The notes under the pieces: generated by a model | The model's database searches: none | What the model was told of the DNA's origin: nothing | Seen by the model: only the letters and a program-made list of their open reading frames with translations | Assembly: GCA_947499595.1 (NCBI GenBank) | Contig: CANMOY010000003.1 | Span: forward strand, 272,809 to 336,808 | Source: an uncultured Mesonia sp. | GTDB taxonomy: Bacteria > Bacteroidota > Bacteroidia > Flavobacteriales > Flavobacteriaceae | Direction: 5' to 3' | DNA: 64,000 nt | Translations under genes and position numbers: made by a program | Part shown: in pieces, positions 1-6,861 of the stretch | Layout of the letters: every line of letters starts with the position of its first letter | Position numbering within the stretch: the stretch's first letter is position 1

Positions 1-1
1 T

Positions 2-1270
2 TTTGAGCAGGAAGGTTTTAATCGGGTAGAATTTCATGAGTCGGCCGATATATATGTGATCAATACGTGTAGTGTAACCGAAAACGCCGATAAGCGTTTT
101 AAGGGTATTGTAAAACAGGCGCAGAAAGTAAATCCAGATGCTTTTGTGATTGCAGTAGGCTGTTATGCGCAACTCAAGCCTGAAGAGCTAGCCGATGTAA
201 ACGGCGTAGACCTGGTTTTAGGAGCAACCGAAAAGTTTAAAATCACGCATTATCTGAATGATTTGTTAGCCCAACCCAAGCTCGATGGCGGAAATGGTTT
301 AGTACACGCTTGCGAAATTGATGAAGCCGACTTTTATGTGGGAAGTTATAGTATTGGCGACAGAACCCGGGCTTTTCTAAAAGTACAAGACGGTTGCGAC
401 TATAAATGTACCTACTGTACTATACCGCTGGCACGGGGAATATCGCGTAGTGATACCTTACCTAATGTATTGAAAAATGCTGCCGAAATCGCCGCACAAG
501 ATATCAAAGAGATTGTGCTAACCGGAGTAAATATTGGCGATTATGGAAAAGGTGAGTTTGGCAATAAAAAGCATGAGCATACTTTTTATGAATTGGTACA
601 GGCTCTAGATGAAGTACCTGGTATAGAGCGTTTGCGTATTTCGAGTATAGAACCCAATTTGCTGAAAAATGAAACCATAGATTTTGTAGCACAAAGCCGC
701 AGTTTTGTGCCGCATTTTCATATTCCGCTGCAAAGCGGTAGCGATGCGATGCTTAAATTAATGCGTCGCCGGTATATGAGTGATTTGTATGTAAATAGGG
801 TACAGGCTATAAAAGCGGCAATGCCGCACGCTTGTATAGGGGTAGATGTGATTGTAGGATTTCCCGGTGAAACCGAAGAACATTTCTTAGAGACCTATAA
901 TTTCTTAAACGATTTACCTATTTCTTATTTACACGTATTTACTTACTCTGAGCGTGAGAATACGCCAGCGGCCAGTATGCCAGAAGTAGTGCCCTTAAAG
1001 CAACGCAAAAAACGAAGCAAAATGCTACGTGGCTTGTCGGCTAAAAAGCGACGTGCTTTTTATGAAGAGCAATTGGGTAGTGAACGTAGTGTGTTATTTG
1101 AAGGCGAAAATAAAGCCGGTTATATACATGGGTTTACCGAAAACTATGTGAAAGTAAAAATGCCGTGGGATCCTAGTTTTGTGAATACCATTCACCGTAT
1201 AAAATTAACCGAAATAGACGAAGACGGCTTGGTGCGCTTTGATTTTGTAGGCGAAGAGGCGGCGATTTAA
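2..1270 (+). CDS. mtaB: tRNA t6A37 methylthiotransferase MtaB, 5' end outside the window
   Basis: Radical SAM methylthiotransferase that adds a methylthio group to N6-threonylcarbamoyladenosine at position 37 of ANN-decoding tRNAs. The frame is open from base 2 and already codes for conserved N-terminal UPF0004-domain sequence (ADIYVINTCSVTENADKR), so the gene starts upstream of the window and the GTG at 56 is an internal valine. The radical SAM cluster motif CDYKCTYC lies at 395-418 and is followed by IPLARG. The UPF0004 cysteines in NTCS and VGCYAQ are present, and the last 60 or so residues fit a TRAM-like RNA-binding end. Family choice (MtaB rather than MiaB or RimO) rests on the overall look of the N-terminal domain and the TIPLARG sequence. 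The stop overlaps the convergent gene by 4 bases. Confidence 0.9.
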   Translation, partial: FEQEGFNRVEFHESADIYVINTCSVTENADKRFKGIVKQAQKVNPDAFVIAVGCYAQLKPEELADVNGVDLVLGATEKFKITHYLNDLLAQPKLDGGNGLVHACEIDEADFYVGSYSIGDRTRAFLKVQDGCDYKCTYCTIPLARGISRSDTLPNVLKNAAEIAAQDIKEIVLTGVNIGDYGKGEFGNKKHEHTFYELVQALDEVPGIERLRISSIEPNLLKNETIDFVAQSRSFVPHFHIPLQSGSDAMLKLMRRRYMSDLYVNRVQAIKAAMPHACIGVDVIVGFPGETEEHFLETYNFLNDLPISYLHVFTYSERENTPAASMPEVVPLKQRKKRSKMLRGLSAKKRRAFYEEQLGSERSVLFEGENKAGYIHGFTENYVKVKMPWDPSFVNTIHRIKLTEIDEDGLVRFDFVGEEAAI

Positions 1271-1575
1271 AGCGACATTCCCATAGGAATTAAATCGTCA
1301 TATTGTTTTTTGCGGGCCTTAAAAAAGCGGGCTACTTCTTTACCGGTGGGCACAATTTTTAATCGGCCTAAGCTGCGAACATAATCAAATACTTGTTCTA
1401 GAAAGGCGTCTACTTGTACGGTGGTTAAACCTTCTGGCGGATTTTGATGCAAGCGAGAAAGAAATATTTTGCGTTCTTGTTTGCTGTATTCAATTGCGAT
1501 GAATACTTGATCTACTTGGGCTTCAAATTGTCTGATGAATTCATTGTCTTTTAAAGGGGCGGTAATACTGGGCAT
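1267..1575 (-). CDS. Conserved hypothetical protein, 102 aa
   Basis: I do not recognise a named domain. The protein is soluble, charged and predicted largely helical, with no signal peptide or membrane segment. It ends in an aromatic and basic patch (ARFFKARKKQ) and a DDLIPMGM tail. It converges on mtaB with a 4-base overlap of the two 3' ends, which leaves no room for a terminator between them. Upstream on the minus strand, a TATCTTTA sequence near 1633-1640 resembles a Bacteroidota -7 element. The ATG at 1575 is a plausible start. The function is unknown. Confidence 0.65.
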   Translation of the reverse strand: MPSITAPLKDNEFIRQFEAQVDQVFIAIEYSKQERKIFLSRLHQNPPEGLTTVQVDAFLEQVFDYVRSLGRLKIVPTGKEVARFFKARKKQYDDLIPMGMSL

Positions 1576-1795
1576 AATTTATAAATTTTAAACAGATTAG
1601 TTTTAGCGTTAATCAACTCATAAACAGGTATAAAGATACGAAAAATTATCGGGTACGGGAGTAAAGGAGTAGACTTTGACGTTTCTTTAAGGCTTGATTT
1701 TTAGGGGCGGCTTTAGTTTTTACGCTTAGGCGGATTAAAAAAGTTAATCTATATATTTTCTGACCAACAAGAGGCTTTTTTTAGTATATTCCTAT

Positions 1796-1803
1796 TAGAT
1801 TTG
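1796..1803 (+). promoter_or_regulatory. Probable -7 element for the alpha/beta hydrolase operon
   Basis: TAGATTTG fits the Bacteroidota TAnnTTTG -7 consensus and ends 13 bases before the ATG at 1817, implying a very short leader. No convincing TTTG is visible at the expected -33 position, so this is a one-box call. The rest of the 1576-1816 spacer shows nothing else. Confidence 0.45.
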
Positions 1804-1816
1804 TGTCGAGTAAATT

Positions 1817-2536
1817 ATGTTAAACGATTCGTCTACATCGGTGGAAACCCCACCAGCAGTAAAACAAAAAATACCGGTTTATTTTATGCCCGGTATGGCT
1901 GCTAGTCCGGCTATTTTTGAATACCTGCAATTGGATGAAGATCGGTTTGATTTGGTGTATTTGTCGTGGAAGATGCCCGAAGGGGGAGAAAGTCTAAAGC
2001 ATTATGTGAAGCGCTATCTGCCCGAAATCAAACACGAGCAGCCGGTATTAATCGGAGTGTCTTTTGGCGGAATAATCGTGCAAGAGTTAGCTCAATTGGT
2101 AGCCGTACGCCGAGTGATTATTATTTCGAGTATCAAAACGCACTTAGAGATGCCCAGACGCTTGCGTTGGGCAAAGAGTATGAAATTGTATAAGCTTTTA
2201 CCTACTCAATGGGCACAGAAGATTGAAAGCCTATCTGACTGGCCAGTAGGAAACTACACGCGCAAGCGGGCGAAGTGGTATAAAAAATACCTGAGTGTGC
2301 ATCAAAAAGAATATTTAGATTGGTCTTTGGAGCAAATCTTGCATTGGAAACAAGAAAAACCATTGCCTGGTTTGGTGCATATACATGGTACCGAAGACCC
2401 TATTTTTCCGGTGAAATATATCCAAAACTATATTCCGGTGCAAGGTGGTACGCATGCGATGATTATCGAGCGTTTTAGGTGGTTTAATGAGCACTTGCCC
2501 GCTTATATAGAGCAAGGCGTGCTGGTAGATGAATAA
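1817..2536 (+). CDS. Alpha/beta hydrolase, 239 aa
   Basis: Cytoplasmic alpha/beta-hydrolase-fold enzyme of unknown substrate. After a 15-residue polar N-terminus there is a beta strand with an oxyanion-type turn (VYFMPGMAAS). The nucleophile elbow GVSFGG places the catalytic serine at residue 82. Downstream, HGTEDPIFP supplies the likely acid and GGTHAMI the likely catalytic histidine, in the correct order. There is no signal peptide. It is followed 21 bases later by the lytic transglycosylase and then cardiolipin synthase on the same strand, so it may be cotranscribed with envelope genes. Whether it acts on a lipid, ester or peptide cannot be told from the sequence. Confidence 0.8.
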   Translation: MLNDSSTSVETPPAVKQKIPVYFMPGMAASPAIFEYLQLDEDRFDLVYLSWKMPEGGESLKHYVKRYLPEIKHEQPVLIGVSFGGIIVQELAQLVAVRRVIIISSIKTHLEMPRRLRWAKSMKLYKLLPTQWAQKIESLSDWPVGNYTRKRAKWYKKYLSVHQKEYLDWSLEQILHWKQEKPLPGLVHIHGTEDPIFPVKYIQNYIPVQGGTHAMIIERFRWFNEHLPAYIEQGVLVDE

Positions 2537-2557
2537 GAAAAAGAAAAAAATATACGT

Positions 2558-3526
2558 ATGAAGAGGATGAATCGGTTTTTAAGTGTTGTAGGGGTGATTG
2601 CCCTTAGTGGAATTGGAGCGCTGGCGCTGAGTAGTTACCAGCAGCATAATGATTATGAAGCCCTAATTGAAAAGGACTTGCTGCCCAAAAAAGCGGAGCC
2701 GCATGTAAAAGATTATAAAGTGTATGCCTTGCCTATACCCGAAAACATCAATTTTGCCGGGGAGGCGGTGCCTTTAGACAATCCGGATATTCGGGAGCGA
2801 CTCGATCGAGAAATGTTGGTGAATACCTATTGGCAGTCAAATGGCTTGTTGTTACTCAAACGCATGAACAAGTACTTTCCTATTATCGAACCGATTTTAG
2901 CGAAGCATGGTGTCCCCGATGATTTTAAATACTTGGCCGTTGCCGAAAGTGGCTTAATGCCAGTGGTGTCGCCTGCGGGCGCTACAGGTTTTTGGCAAAT
3001 AATGAAAACCACGGGGCGGGAGTACGGCTTAGAAATCAATGACAATATTGATGAACGCTATCATATCGCCAAATCGACGGAAGTGGCTTGTGCTTATTTG
3101 AAAAAAGCCAAAGAAGAGTTGGGAAGTTGGACACTTGCTGCCGCTGCTTATAATGCAGGAAATTATGGTATTCGTAAACAGCAAGATCGCCAAGAGGTAA
3201 ATGATTATTACGACCTGTTGTTGAATATAGAAACCGGTAGATATGTGTTCCGTATTTTAGCGATTAAAACGATTTTTAGTCAGCCAAAAGCCTATGGTTT
3301 TCACTTTAATAAAGAAGATTTGTATAGTCCGGTGCCCACCAGAACCGTGGTGGTAGATACACCCGTAACTAACTTTGCCCGTTTTGCTAAGAAAATGGAT
3401 ATCAATTATAAGATTTTAAAAATTCATAACCCTTGGTTGCGCGAAGCGCACCTCGACAATGCCTTGCGTAAGGCCTACGAATTGGAAATTCCACTTGATG
3501 AGGTGTATACCTACCAACCCGAATGA
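2558..3526 (+). CDS. Lytic transglycosylase, MltD-like SLT domain
   Basis: Peptidoglycan-cleaving lytic transglycosylase. Residues 9-26 form an uncleaved or poorly cleaved hydrophobic signal or membrane anchor, so the enzyme should sit in the periplasm. The SLT domain spans about residues 100-235. The catalytic glutamate is E130 in AVAESGL, followed by the family motifs SPAGATGFWQIM and AAAAYNAGNYGI. The C-terminal 70 residues have a LysM-flavoured look (a stretch on TRTVVVDTPVTNFARFA then NPWL) but no clear LysM repeat, so I call it MltD-like only by the catalytic domain. The last 4 bases overlap the start of the cardiolipin synthase gene (ATGA), indicating translational coupling. Confidence 0.88.
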   Translation: MKRMNRFLSVVGVIALSGIGALALSSYQQHNDYEALIEKDLLPKKAEPHVKDYKVYALPIPENINFAGEAVPLDNPDIRERLDREMLVNTYWQSNGLLLLKRMNKYFPIIEPILAKHGVPDDFKYLAVAESGLMPVVSPAGATGFWQIMKTTGREYGLEINDNIDERYHIAKSTEVACAYLKKAKEELGSWTLAAAAYNAGNYGIRKQQDRQEVNDYYDLLLNIETGRYVFRILAIKTIFSQPKAYGFHFNKEDLYSPVPTRTVVVDTPVTNFARFAKKMDINYKILKIHNPWLREAHLDNALRKAYELEIPLDEVYTYQPE

Positions 3527-4980
3527 TAGACTTTATAAGTAATAATTGGCTCATTAGCCTATTGATTCTGAATTACCTTTTGGCGATAGGTACGGCCTTT
3601 TTTGTGATTCGCAACAATGGGAATCCGGTTTCTACGCTTTCTTATGTATTGGGTTTGTTGCTTTTTCCTTTTGTTGGCCTTTTGGTGTATTTGTTTTTTG
3701 GTCAGGAATACCGCAAAGATAAAATGTTTAAACGCCAAGGGGTGTTTAATCATAAAATCATCAAGAAGTGGGAGAAAAAGCTGTTGGTAGATGAGGAGTC
3801 GCTCGAAAAGTATGAAGAGTCTTTTCTTGAGCAGTACTCAGCTGTGGTGGGTTTGGTGCAAAACACCCAACGTAAACCGCTGACTTTTGGCAATGATGTG
3901 CGTTTGCTCAACAATGGAGATGAGAAATTCGAGGCGCTTTTTGATGCCCTACGTAAAGCCCAGCGTTTTATACATTTAGAATATTATATTTTTGGTCAGG
4001 GTGAAATCGGTAAACAATTGCTTGATTTGCTTTGTGAACGCGCTCAAGAGGGAGTTGCTGTAAAGGTAATTTATGATTATGTAGGTAGTCAATTAGCAAG
4101 TCGTGATAAGAAGAGGTTAGAGGAGGCGGGAGTAGAAATTTATCCGTTTATGCCCGTATGGTTTCCTAATCTCACGCGTAAACTAAACTATCGCGACCAT
4201 CGCAAACTTTGTGTGATTGATGGGAGCATCGGATTTGTGGGAGGCATTAACGTGAGCGATGAATATGTAAATAGCCTTAACGATTCTTTTTGGCGCGACA
4301 TTCACTTGCGGTTAGAAGGAAATGTAGTCAAATCATTACACGCTCATTTTTTATTGAATTGGAATTTTGTAACCGGTTCAAAAGAAATAAGTATAGCCGA
4401 AGATTATTTTCCTAAAATTAAAGACTGCGGCGAGATTGCCATGCAAATCGTTGCCAGCGGCCCAGATTCCGACAGTCCGCACATAATGCGGGCCTTGTTT
4501 ACGGCTATCAATCAGGCACGTGAGAGCATTTTAATCACCACCCCTTATTTTATTCCTAATGAGCCTATGCTGGTTGCCCTAAAAACCGCAGCAGCACGTG
4601 GAGTTGATATTCAACTTATGTGTCCGCGTGACGGAGATTCTTGGGCTGCGAAGTATGCGACGCATTCCTATTTTCGGGATATATTGGCTTCTGGTATTCG
4701 CATATTTCATTATTGTAAAGGCATGTTGCATGCTAAGACGATGCTCATTGACGGTCAGTTATGCAGTGTAGGTACTTCTAATTTTGACTACCGCAGTTTT
4801 GAAATCAATTTTGAAATCAACGCTTTGATATATAACGAAAATTTTACTCAGAAAATGCAAGAGCATTTTGAAAAGGACAAGCAAGATTGCGAAGAAGTGC
4901 TGTTAGAGCTCTGGTTAGAACGACCTTTAAAGGAAAAGATAAAAGAATCTTTCTCTAGGCTATGGGCTCCCTTACTGTAG
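3523..4980 (+). CDS. cls: Cardiolipin synthase
   Basis: Membrane phospholipase D family enzyme that condenses two phosphatidylglycerols into cardiolipin and glycerol. Two N-terminal transmembrane segments (about residues 9-29 and 38-59) form the PLDc_N anchor. Both HKD catalytic motifs are intact: HRKLCVIDG from H226 followed by FVGG, and HAKTMLIDG from H403 followed by SVGTSNFD. The length of 485 aa is normal for bacterial Cls. It overlaps the upstream transglycosylase by 4 bases. It ends 2 bases before the convergent gene's stop, with no terminator in between. Confidence 0.93.
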   Translation: MIDFISNNWLISLLILNYLLAIGTAFFVIRNNGNPVSTLSYVLGLLLFPFVGLLVYLFFGQEYRKDKMFKRQGVFNHKIIKKWEKKLLVDEESLEKYEESFLEQYSAVVGLVQNTQRKPLTFGNDVRLLNNGDEKFEALFDALRKAQRFIHLEYYIFGQGEIGKQLLDLLCERAQEGVAVKVIYDYVGSQLASRDKKRLEEAGVEIYPFMPVWFPNLTRKLNYRDHRKLCVIDGSIGFVGGINVSDEYVNSLNDSFWRDIHLRLEGNVVKSLHAHFLLNWNFVTGSKEISIAEDYFPKIKDCGEIAMQIVASGPDSDSPHIMRALFTAINQARESILITTPYFIPNEPMLVALKTAAARGVDIQLMCPRDGDSWAAKYATHSYFRDILASGIRIFHYCKGMLHAKTMLIDGQLCSVGTSNFDYRSFEINFEINALIYNENFTQKMQEHFEKDKQDCEEVLLELWLERPLKEKIKESFSRLWAPLL

Positions 4981-4982
4981 GC

Positions 4983-5648
4983 CTAAGGACTAGCCAATAG
5001 TACCTGTACTCCTTTTTTAAATTGCTGAACATTGAATTGTACTGCATTTTTTATGTCTTGTTCAATATGAGGTTTAGGCAGGTGTTCAATACCTAAAATC
5101 TCTTTTTCTTGACTGATGTAAAAAGTAGTAGGAAGACCTAAGGAATGCTTCATTGTTTTTACCAAATGCGCTTCACGGTTGCTTAGTTCATCTACATACA
5201 GTACATGCACAAATCGATTGTATTTACGGCTCACTCTGCGCGCTTGTTTACGTTTATCCCAGAACAAGACCACGAAATCAATTTCTTTTTTATATTTTTT
5301 TGCTAAGGCATTTAGCGATTGCACTTCACCTTTGCTCGCCACACACCAAGAAGCGTAGGTCATTAGGTACATTGGTTTTTTAAAATCGTTAAAGCAGGTT
5401 TTACCAGTGCGGACACAAGAAACCTTGAAATTATCGAGATAGGTTCCGCGCAACTGGTGATTCACCAAAGAATCGAATAAAATTTGTGCGCGTTCATAAT
5501 CTTTATGTCGATAAGCCTTACGAGCTTTCTTTTTGTAGGTTTTTATATGCTTGCCTATAGCTTCAGAAAACAACACCTCTTGTTGCTTGGTGTCTTGGCT
5601 CCAAGCAAAAAAAGGTAGTAAAATGAGTAATAGTAAAAGTTTTTGCAT
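4983..5648 (-). CDS. Exported thioredoxin-fold protein with an incomplete active site
   Basis: Secreted protein of about 221 aa. I place the start at the ATG at 5648 because MQKLLLLLILLPFFAWSQ is a clean signal peptide; an in-frame extension to 5711 adds a second hydrophobic stretch and looks wrong. The C-terminal half has a TlpA/thioredoxin pattern: MYLMTYASWC, a helix, DFVVLFWD, and later LGLPTTFYIS with the cis-proline. The CxxC site is degenerate: only the first cysteine of WCVAS remains and the second position is serine. Two other cysteines (SCVRTGKTC) lie upstream of the fold. A classic disulphide reductase role is therefore unlikely; a single-cysteine (CxxS) isomerase or a binding role is possible. 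The N-terminal region is basic and helical. Confidence 0.7.
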   Translation of the reverse strand: MQKLLLLLILLPFFAWSQDTKQQEVLFSEAIGKHIKTYKKKARKAYRHKDYERAQILFDSLVNHQLRGTYLDNFKVSCVRTGKTCFNDFKKPMYLMTYASWCVASKGEVQSLNALAKKYKKEIDFVVLFWDKRKQARRVSRKYNRFVHVLYVDELSNREAHLVKTMKHSLGLPTTFYISQEKEILGIEHLPKPHIEQDIKNAVQFNVQQFKKGVQVLLASP

Positions 5649-5738
5649 ATTTACCGAATTAATCATCAATAAATATATAAAAAAAATGCGTAAAAAATAA
5701 ATTCTACGCATTAGTATTAGGGATGTGATAGCTATCGT

Positions 5739-6254
5739 TTAGATCCGCTTCATTTGCTGCTTCATCATTTTGATTTGATCGGCAAGCATATTATGTTTAT
5801 CTAAAGTTTTAGCTTCTTTCAATAAGATTTGTGCCTCGCGCTTACGTCTTTTGGTCATCGCTATTCCGGCAAGGTTTAATTTAGCCATGGCTAGGTCTTG
5901 GCTCATCGATAGGCCTAGTTTAATGGCGCGTTTAAAATATTTTTCGGCTTTAGTCATATTTTTTTGCGATACCATTAAACCGTGGAGGTACCAGTAATAC
6001 CCCTGTTGTTTTTGCACCAATGCCGATTCAGGTTTTTTAATTTTATCGAGCCATTTTTTAGCTCCGTCAAAGTCTTGTTTACGCAGGCGTAAAAAAGCCA
6101 GTAGAATCAATTCATTTTTAAAATAAAGGAAAACAAAAATAGCAGCAAGCAAAATTAGAAAAATACCGTTTCCAATTTGGCCTTCTATAAATTGATAAAT
6201 CGCAAAGGCAAAAATGGCCCCAGCTAAAACCAGTTTAAGGTTCTTATTAAACAT
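5739..6254 (-). CDS. Membrane-anchored TPR-like protein, 171 aa
   Basis: Two adjacent transmembrane segments occupy about residues 7-24 and 28-46, followed by a cytoplasmic helical domain that looks like two to three tetratricopeptide repeats (for example the KAEKYFKRAIKLG segment preceded by YYWYLHGLM). The C-terminus is rich in Lys and Met (QIKMMKQQMKRI). This arrangement suggests a scaffold protein. I know no specific function. It is transcribed away from rpmH, behind a TACCTTTG promoter element at 6277-6284. Confidence 0.7.
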   Translation of the reverse strand: MFNKNLKLVLAGAIFAFAIYQFIEGQIGNGIFLILLAAIFVFLYFKNELILLAFLRLRKQDFDGAKKWLDKIKKPESALVQKQQGYYWYLHGLMVSQKNMTKAEKYFKRAIKLGLSMSQDLAMAKLNLAGIAMTKRRKREAQILLKEAKTLDKHNMLADQIKMMKQQMKRI

Positions 6255-6276
6255 AATTTGTTTTTTTTAATGTCCG

Positions 6277-6284
6277 CAAAGGTA
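6277..6284 (-). promoter_or_regulatory. Probable -7 promoter element for the TPR protein gene
   Basis: On the minus strand this reads TACCTTTG, a match to TAnnTTTG, 23 bases upstream of the ATG at 6254. No TTTG is visible at the normal -33 distance, so confidence is moderate. Confidence 0.45.
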
Positions 6285-6493
6285 AGAAAAAAAATGAATG
6301 CCGTATCGGTGAAAAAGGGCTAAACCCACTAGATTGGATACTAGGGAGGCTTGAGAATTATTTTTGATGCCTAAGAGAAGCTAAGAATTAAGATTTAAAG
6401 TGCCTAAAACCAAGTATTTATTTGTTACTTTGCCCAGGCGATGAAAAGCCATTTGGTTTGCTTTAAAAAAACCGTAAAAAAATTAATATTCCA

Positions 6494-6524
6494 TTTGTGA
6501 GACTAAAAACTTGTTGTATATTTG
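6494..6524 (+). promoter_or_regulatory. Strong two-box promoter for rpmH
   Basis: TTTG at 6494-6497, 19 bases, then TATATTTG at 6517-6524 is a textbook Bacteroidota vegetative promoter. Transcription should begin near 6530, giving a leader of about 70 bases before rpmH. A weaker TTACTTTG near 6425 may be a second promoter. The rest of the 6255-6599 spacer is AT-rich and shows no gene. Confidence 0.8.
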
Positions 6525-6599
6525 CCCGCAGTTTAAAAGCAGCAAGGCTTTTATATTTTTAGAATTAAGATTTCAACAGAAGATTAAAGATATTTTAAG

Positions 6600-6758
6600 A
6601 TGAAAAGAACGTTTCAACCCTCGAAAAGAAAAAGAAAAAATAAGCACGGCTTTAGAGAGCGTATGGCCAGTGTTAACGGTCGCAAAGTGCTTGCAAGAAG
6701 AAGAGCTAAAGGTAGAAAGAAACTTTCTGTTTCTTCAGAAAATAGACATAAGCACTAA
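6600..6758 (+). CDS. rpmH: 50S ribosomal protein L34
   Basis: A 52-residue, very basic protein that begins [20 protein letters not shown] and continues [24 protein letters not shown], which is the L34 signature over its whole length. L34 binds 23S rRNA in the large ribosomal subunit. It has its own strong promoter (6494-6524) and a rho-independent terminator 26 bases after the stop, so it is a single-gene unit here. The neighbour is carB; rnpA is not adjacent. Confidence 0.97.
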   Translation: MKRTFQPSKRKRKNKHGFRERMASVNGRKVLARRRAKGRKKLSVSSENRHKH

Positions 6759-6784
6759 TAATGATTGTGTTATCAAAATTTTTT

Positions 6785-6815
6785 AAAGGTGTTACCAGTG
6801 GTAACGCCTTTTTTT
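6785..6815 (+). terminator. Rho-independent terminator after rpmH
   Basis: A 12-bp stem with one G-U pair (AAAGGTGTTACC / GGTAACGCCTTT), a 3-base loop and a run of Ts. It separates rpmH from carB. Confidence 0.9.
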
Positions 6816-6861
6816 ATATCTAGAATCTACTTAAATTTAAACATCTATAACTGCTAGCGTT

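Noticed and set aside
5649..5711. N-terminal extension of the thioredoxin-fold protein
   Set aside because: The ATG at 5648 begins a complete signal peptide and the extension adds a second, unneeded hydrophobic stretch.
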